In this document: one piece after another, positions 6,481 through 9,323 of the stretch | Layout of the letters: the number at the start of each line of letters is the position of its first letter | Numbering within the stretch: the first letter of the stretch is position 1 | From: Planctomycetia bacterium | GTDB lineage: Bacteria > Planctomycetota > Phycisphaerae > Phycisphaerales > UBA1924 | Assembly: GCA_005776545.1 (NCBI GenBank) | Contig: SXOY01000181.1 | Location: 1-9,323, forward strand | Direction: 5' to 3' | DNA length: 9,323 bases | Program-made: the position numbers and the translations under genes | The notes under the pieces: generated by a model | Seen by the model: only the letters and a program-made list of their open reading frames with translations | Told to the model about the DNA's origin: nothing | Databases searched by the model: none

Positions 6481-6533
6481 TGCTCAGATGCTCACCAAAA
6501 AAGTGAGCACCTTTGAAAAAAGTGAGCGCCTTT
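6481..6533. repeat. Nested inverted repeat C with overlapping 19-base tandem repeat
   Basis: TGCTCA occurs at 6481-6486 and 6489-6494, with TGAGCA at 6504-6509 and TGAGCG at 6523-6528 inverted. The inner pair forms a 7-bp hairpin TGCTCAC/GTGAGCA with an A-rich loop. The right half is also a direct repeat of AAAAAAGTGAGCnCCTTT (6497-6514 and 6516-6533, period 19, one mismatch). The element is related in sequence to element A: in the 25 bases up to the end of the second left unit (6217-6241 against 6470-6494) 18 are identical, and both have CCTTTGAA right of centre. Confidence 0.7.
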
Positions 6534-6580
6534 CGTTTCTGACTCAATATCAAGCTTTTCCAGTCGTGTTCCGTTCCTGG

Positions 6581-6615
<35 letters not shown>

Positions 6616-6641
6616 ATTCAATCGGGTTCCCACTCCATGAC

Positions 6642-7778
6642 CTAGAGCGCCGGTGCCGGTTCCCGAGCCGCCTGTTTCTGCACGCGGCGGCGGAGAATGA
6701 CGATGCCTGTCGCGCCGATCGCAAGCGCTGTCCACCAGGGAAGACCTGCGATCACGCCGCGGGACAGAGAGATTACTGAGTCGCCAGCGGAGTTGAGACC
6801 ATCGGTCGCGGCGTCGCTGAGGCGGTCGGTGAAACTGGCTTCTGGTGGCGGGGGTTTAGGAGTTTCGGGTGCGGCTCGGATGACGATGAGGATGGTGGCA
6901 AGAGAAACGGCCTTTTCGGCGGCGGCCTGTTGAGCGCGGAGTTGTTCGATTGTGCCGCGGACGCGGGCGAGTTGTTCGCGGACATCGAGGATGTCTTTGA
7001 GTTGCGAATCTTTGCGGGTTGCGATGAGTTCCAGGAGTTCAGTTTCGATGCGTTCTTCATTGCGGAGGCGTGCGCCCAGGTCGATGAGGCGGTCGGTGAC
7101 ATCTTCGCCGGTGGACGTTTCGCTGGTGATTTTTCCAAGTTCGCGGAGTTGCTGGAGGACTGCGGGAAGGCGAGCGGAGGTGATGCGGAGTGTGAGGTTG
7201 GCGGAGATGGGCGGGTCGCCGCCGGCGAGGGCGGAATCTTGAATGAATTCGCCGCTGGCCTGGGAGGGGAGGAGGAGGATTTTGAGATAGGTGTTGCGGA
7301 CTTCGGGGGTTTGGAGTTCGAGGACGGATTTGTGGACGACCTGGCGGGGAGAGTCGGCGGCTGATTGCCGTTGTGCTGACGCGGGCGCGGGTGACCTGTG
7401 ACGCCACTGCTCGTTGTCGCCTTTGTAGGTACGCCCATCGCTGTCTTTCCAGATTTCTTTCAGATTGGCATCTGTATCTGAATGTTCTTCAGGTGAGGGA
7501 GTTGCGGCGAAACCATACATTGCGCCTTCGACCGAGCGAGATCTGTTTCCGGCATTGAGATTCACGAAGACCGCGCCCGCGGAAAGAACGAGCATCGCGG
7601 CGATGCCGATCTTGAGTGCAGGGTGGCGGAGGAACGATGTGAATTTGAGGGAGTGCGAATGAGAGGCGAGGGCTTTTTTGTAGAGGACTGGTTCGCTGGT
7701 TGAAGGCGCGGTGAGTTGTTCGAGTGCGGCGGTGATTGAGTCGTTGTTCATGTTGTCGGTGTCATTTGCGTTATTCAT
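6642..7778 (-). CDS. DUF4349-type membrane protein, partner of the ECF sigma factor
   Basis: A 378-residue protein. Residues 1-53 are cytoplasmic-looking, a membrane segment spans about 54-74, and a polar external linker with Pro/Ser follows to about 147. A region about 148-300 matches the DUF4349 plan: a beta-rich segment (ANLTLRITSARLPAVLQQL, 193-211), then the conserved pattern DVTDRLIDLGARLRNEERIETELLEL within 226-251 and a coiled coil to about 292. A Pro-rich linker and a second membrane segment (about 345-362) with a basic cytoplasmic tail RRRVQK end the protein. The start overlaps the sigma gene stop (ATGA, 7775-7778), with GGAG (7785-7788) 6 bases ahead, so the two are translationally coupled. 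The place next to an ECF gene is that of an anti-sigma factor, but the short N-terminus has no HxxxCxxC zinc site. Sequestering sigma is therefore an inference from position only. Confidence 0.87.
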   Translation of the reverse strand: MNNANDTDNMNNDSITAALEQLTAPSTSEPVLYKKALASHSHSLKFTSFLRHPALKIGIAAMLVLSAGAVFVNLNAGNRSRSVEGAMYGFAATPSPEEHSDTDANLKEIWKDSDGRTYKGDNEQWRHRSPAPASAQRQSAADSPRQVVHKSVLELQTPEVRNTYLKILLLPSQASGEFIQDSALAGGDPPISANLTLRITSARLPAVLQQLRELGKITSETSTGEDVTDRLIDLGARLRNEERIETELLELIATRKDSQLKDILDVREQLARVRGTIEQLRAQQAAAEKAVSLATILIVIRAAPETPKPPPPEASFTDRLSDAATDGLNSAGDSVISLSRGVIAGLPWWTALAIGATGIVILRRRVQKQAAREPAPAL

Positions 7779-8344
7779 GATTGGCTCCGTTGTGATTGTT
7801 CTGAGAGTGCGGTGCGTAGTTGGTTCATCGCGGCGTGGAGTCGGGACTTGAGTGTGCCGACGGGGATTTCGAGAACGGCGGCGGCTTGATCGTGGGTGAG
7901 GCCGCGGTGGAAGCAGAGAAGGAGGATGAGTCGGACGCGGTCGTCGAGGAGGTCGATGGCGGCGCGGACGCGTTGGGCTTCGTCGATTTGATCATGTTCA
8001 AGGGACTCGTTTTCTTGTGGCGGAGACGATGGCGGTTTGGATTTTGCGTGCAGGGTGCGAAGGTCGTGGCAGCGGTTGACGACCATGCGGTAGAGCCAGG
8101 TACGGAGAGAGGAGCGTTCGTCGAAGCTTTTTCCGTATTTGATGACGCGGACCCAGCAGTCTTGCACGACATCGGCGGCGAGGTCATCGCGGCCGGAGAG
8201 GAGGCCGCGGGCAAGGCCGAAAAGGAGCGGTTCGTAGCGGAGCGCGAGCGAAGCAAGTGCGGATTGGTTGCCGGTGCAGAATTGCTTTAAGAGCTGTTCG
8301 TCGGTGAGGGCCTGATCGAGTTCGGGTGGTGAGTTGTCGGGCAT
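7775..8344 (-). CDS. ECF-type RNA polymerase sigma-70 factor
   Basis: A 189-residue group 4 sigma factor with only regions 2 and 4. Region 2 (about 20-100) shows DLAADVVQDCWVRVIKY (54-70), the -10-binding helix that recruits core polymerase, followed by SSLRTWLYRMVVNRCHD (78-94). A variable linker (about 101-120) leads to region 4 (about 125-180), with the helix-turn-helix HDQAAAVLEIPVGTLKSRLHAA at 151-172 that reads the -35 box. There is no C-terminal extension. The ATG at 8344 lacks a Shine-Dalgarno sequence, in keeping with the leaderless promoter just upstream. The last codons overlap the DUF4349 gene by 4 bases. It directs polymerase to a stress or envelope regulon that cannot be named from this window. 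Confidence 0.95.
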   Translation of the reverse strand: MPDNSPPELDQALTDEQLLKQFCTGNQSALASLALRYEPLLFGLARGLLSGRDDLAADVVQDCWVRVIKYGKSFDERSSLRTWLYRMVVNRCHDLRTLHAKSKPPSSPPQENESLEHDQIDEAQRVRAAIDLLDDRVRLILLLCFHRGLTHDQAAAVLEIPVGTLKSRLHAAMNQLRTALSEQSQRSQS

Positions 8345-8351
8345 GCAGTAT

Positions 8352-8379
8352 TTAGACCGGGGCGGGGCGAGTTCAGTTC
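8352..8379 (-). promoter_or_regulatory. ECF-type promoter, probably autoregulated
   Basis: On the minus strand GAACTG (8374-8379), 16 bases and GTCTAA (8352-8357) correspond in sequence and spacing to the GGAACTT / GTCTGA boxes used by sigma-E-like ECF factors. The -10 box ends 7 bases before the sigma ATG, so transcription would begin at or next to the start codon and yield a leaderless mRNA. The absence of a ribosome binding site fits this. Confidence 0.55.
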
Positions 8380-8474
8380 GCGCCAGGTTGAGATTGTTTT
8401 GAGGCTGAAAAGAGGTGTGTCACAAAGAGAAAGCGATGCAATATGACTCGGTCAGTGAAATGTCGATCCGCCGC

Positions 8475-8502
8475 TTGACAGTAGCGAACTTTACCCTACG
8501 CT
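8475..8502 (+). promoter_or_regulatory. Candidate housekeeping promoter of the small exported protein
   Basis: A full-consensus -35 TTGACA (8475-8480) is followed after 16 bases by TACGCT (8497-8502), a weak TAnnnT -10. Transcription would start near 8509, about 45 bases before the preferred start codon. It lies in the 209-base divergent spacer shared with the sigma factor gene. Confidence 0.45.
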
Positions 8503-8553
8503 CTGCATGCAGCTAACCGTGCTGTTGCTTTGCAACCATCTTGGAAATCACCA

Positions 8554-9087
8554 TTGAAATGCTCCGTCTTTTCGTCATTCGCACTTATGGCCAGTCTTGT
8601 TCTTGGAGCCCAAGCTTCTGCGCGGCAGGTCGCTGCAAATCCAGGTGACTCACCGGTCGCCGTTGCACCTGTCGATGGCGTGGCAGAGGTGCCCGCAAGC
8701 GAGGACCTCGCAGTCTATATTGCATCGCAGTCGCCAGTTATTGCAGAAGCGTTCTGCATCCAGAACTACAACCACCTGGCAATATTCAAGCTAGCGTCGT
8801 CCGCGATTGTGCAGGGGGTTCAGATCGACGGAAGCAGCGACCTTGGAGATCTGACTTGGACCTCAATCCACGTCAGCGAGTACGACTTCTCTGAGCTTGC
8901 CGTCTCCAATCCCAGCCGCGCAGCGCTGCTTTCTAGCGGGGCGATTGCAGCGTTCGTTGTGGGAGAACTCAAAGGCGGATGTGCAAGCGTGCCGTGCCTT
9001 GCGATTGCTTTCGATGTGCCAAGTAGCGACGCAAGCGTCACATATCACTGGGTGATGCCGATCGCACCCGCTACGCAGGAGACATAG
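8554..9087 (+). CDS. Small exported protein of unknown function
   Basis: I do not recognise this family. From TTG 8554 it encodes 177 residues opening with a compact signal peptide (MK, hydrophobic core FALMASLVLG, cleavage after QASA at residue 23). A Val/Pro/Ala-rich stretch follows, then a globular-looking part with Cys in AEAFCIQNYN and in GGCASVPCLAIAF, which may form disulfides outside the cytoplasm. The start is uncertain. TTG 8554 has a modest GGAA 7 bases ahead and gives the shortest classical signal peptide; TTG 8530 would add eight residues and has no ribosome binding site; ATG 8587 would cut into the signal peptide. The stop is TAG 9085-9087, and the same frame stays open afterwards (see the next entry). 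Divergent from the ECF sigma operon. Confidence 0.72.
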   Translation: MKCSVFSSFALMASLVLGAQASARQVAANPGDSPVAVAPVDGVAEVPASEDLAVYIASQSPVIAEAFCIQNYNHLAIFKLASSAIVQGVQIDGSSDLGDLTWTSIHVSEYDFSELAVSNPSRAALLSSGAIAAFVVGELKGGCASVPCLAIAFDVPSSDASVTYHWVMPIAPATQET

Positions 9088-9099
9088 GACGCAGCCATT

Positions 9100-9323
9100 A
9101 TGTCCTCGGGGCTCATTGCACCCGTCGCCACCAATTCTGGTCCGTGTACACCGGGAGGGAGCGATACGTTCTGTAATGACACCCTTCGGCAACGTACCTC
9201 TACGGCGCTTTCTGCATTCGTGGGCTGCACTAAGGGAATGGTGCCTCCCGTTGCAATAGAGGCCGTCGCGTGCTTCACGCTTTGCGTCCCGTATCTTGCG
9301 GGTAGCCCAATAGCCTATGCAGC
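9100..9323 (+). CDS. Hypothetical ORF, 5' end only, continuing past the window edge
   Basis: Starting at ATG 9100, 12 bases after the preceding stop and in the same frame, 74 complete codons run open to the end of the window. The product is rich in Ser, Thr, Pro, Ala and Cys (GPCTPGG, DTFCND, VGCTKG, ACFTLCVP), has no signal peptide of its own and is not recognised. AGGA (9086-9089) stands 10 bases before the ATG, a workable but distant ribosome binding site. It may be a second gene of an operon, or the rest of the upstream protein separated by the TAG at 9085. A minus-strand frame over the same bases is also open, so coding here is only moderately supported. Confidence 0.42.
   Translation, partial: MSSGLIAPVATNSGPCTPGGSDTFCNDTLRQRTSTALSAFVGCTKGMVPPVAIEAVACFTLCVPYLAGSPIAYA

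Noticed and set aside
6497..6533. Two copies of an 18-base direct repeat, considered as a CRISPR remnant
   Set aside because: There is only one base between the copies, no spacers and no cas genes; it is a simple tandem duplication inside a palindrome.
7259..7281. G-rich tract on the + strand as a possible G-quadruplex
   Set aside because: It lies inside the DUF4349 gene and follows from Leu/Pro/Ser codons read on the other strand; most runs have only two Gs.
6930..7364. Plus-strand acidic ORF opposite the DUF4349 gene
   Set aside because: The Asp/Glu/Phe/Gly-rich product is the typical reverse image of a C-rich coding strand. The minus-strand protein has coherent membrane segments and the DUF4349 pattern.
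9045..9278. Minus-strand ORF of 77 codons at the right edge
   Set aside because: It overlaps the end of the exported-protein gene in antisense and has no clear ribosome binding site; the + strand frame in the same place is at least as plausible. It is left out because one of the two must be a shadow.

Overview
The window is ordinary bacterial chromosome, moderately GC-rich, with mostly C/G-ending codons and several GTG or TTG starts backed by good Shine-Dalgarno sequences. There are no phage, plasmid, IS, CRISPR, tRNA or rRNA signatures. The gene mix is a TadG-like secreted protein, a RavA/ViaA pair, tail-anchored zinc-ribbon miniproteins, an ECF sigma factor with a DUF4349 membrane protein, and small secreted Cys-containing proteins. 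Together with intergenic spaces full of short tandem and palindromic repeats, this would fit a member of the Planctomycetota or wider PVC group. That placement is an inference from style, not from a marker gene.

Layout. Bases 1-381 (+) are the C-terminal end of an S9-family (prolyl-oligopeptidase-like) hydrolase. Bases 640-1554 (+) encode an exported beta-rich protein resembling the C-terminal part of TadG-like pilus-associated proteins, closed by a strong intrinsic terminator. Reading the other way, 2111-1635 (-) hold two tandem miniproteins with the same plan, a four-Cys zinc ribbon and a C-terminal membrane anchor. Upstream of them on the same strand, after a 187-base gap with two palindromes, lies a RavA-ViaA pair (5805-2299, -): a MoxR-type AAA+ ATPase and a von Willebrand A protein, separated by 3 bases.

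Bases 5806-6641 form a non-coding, repeat-rich interval. It holds a candidate ravA promoter, an outward-facing promoter-like element, three ~50-base nested inverted repeats of one architecture (two visibly related to each other), two heptanucleotide tandem repeats, and a terminator-like structure facing the operon to its right. Bases 8344-6642 (-) are an ECF sigma factor overlapping by 4 bases a DUF4349-type two-membrane-segment protein. A GAAC/GTCTAA promoter just upstream suggests autoregulation and a leaderless transcript. Divergently, 8554-9087 (+) encodes a small exported protein of unknown function behind a TTGACA box. The same reading frame continues after its stop as a second, incomplete ORF to the window edge.

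The most unusual material is the 6204-6615 repeat cluster. Also worth attention are the zinc-ribbon pair beside RavA-ViaA, the atypical sigma/DUF4349 partner, and the in-frame ORF continuation at the right edge.
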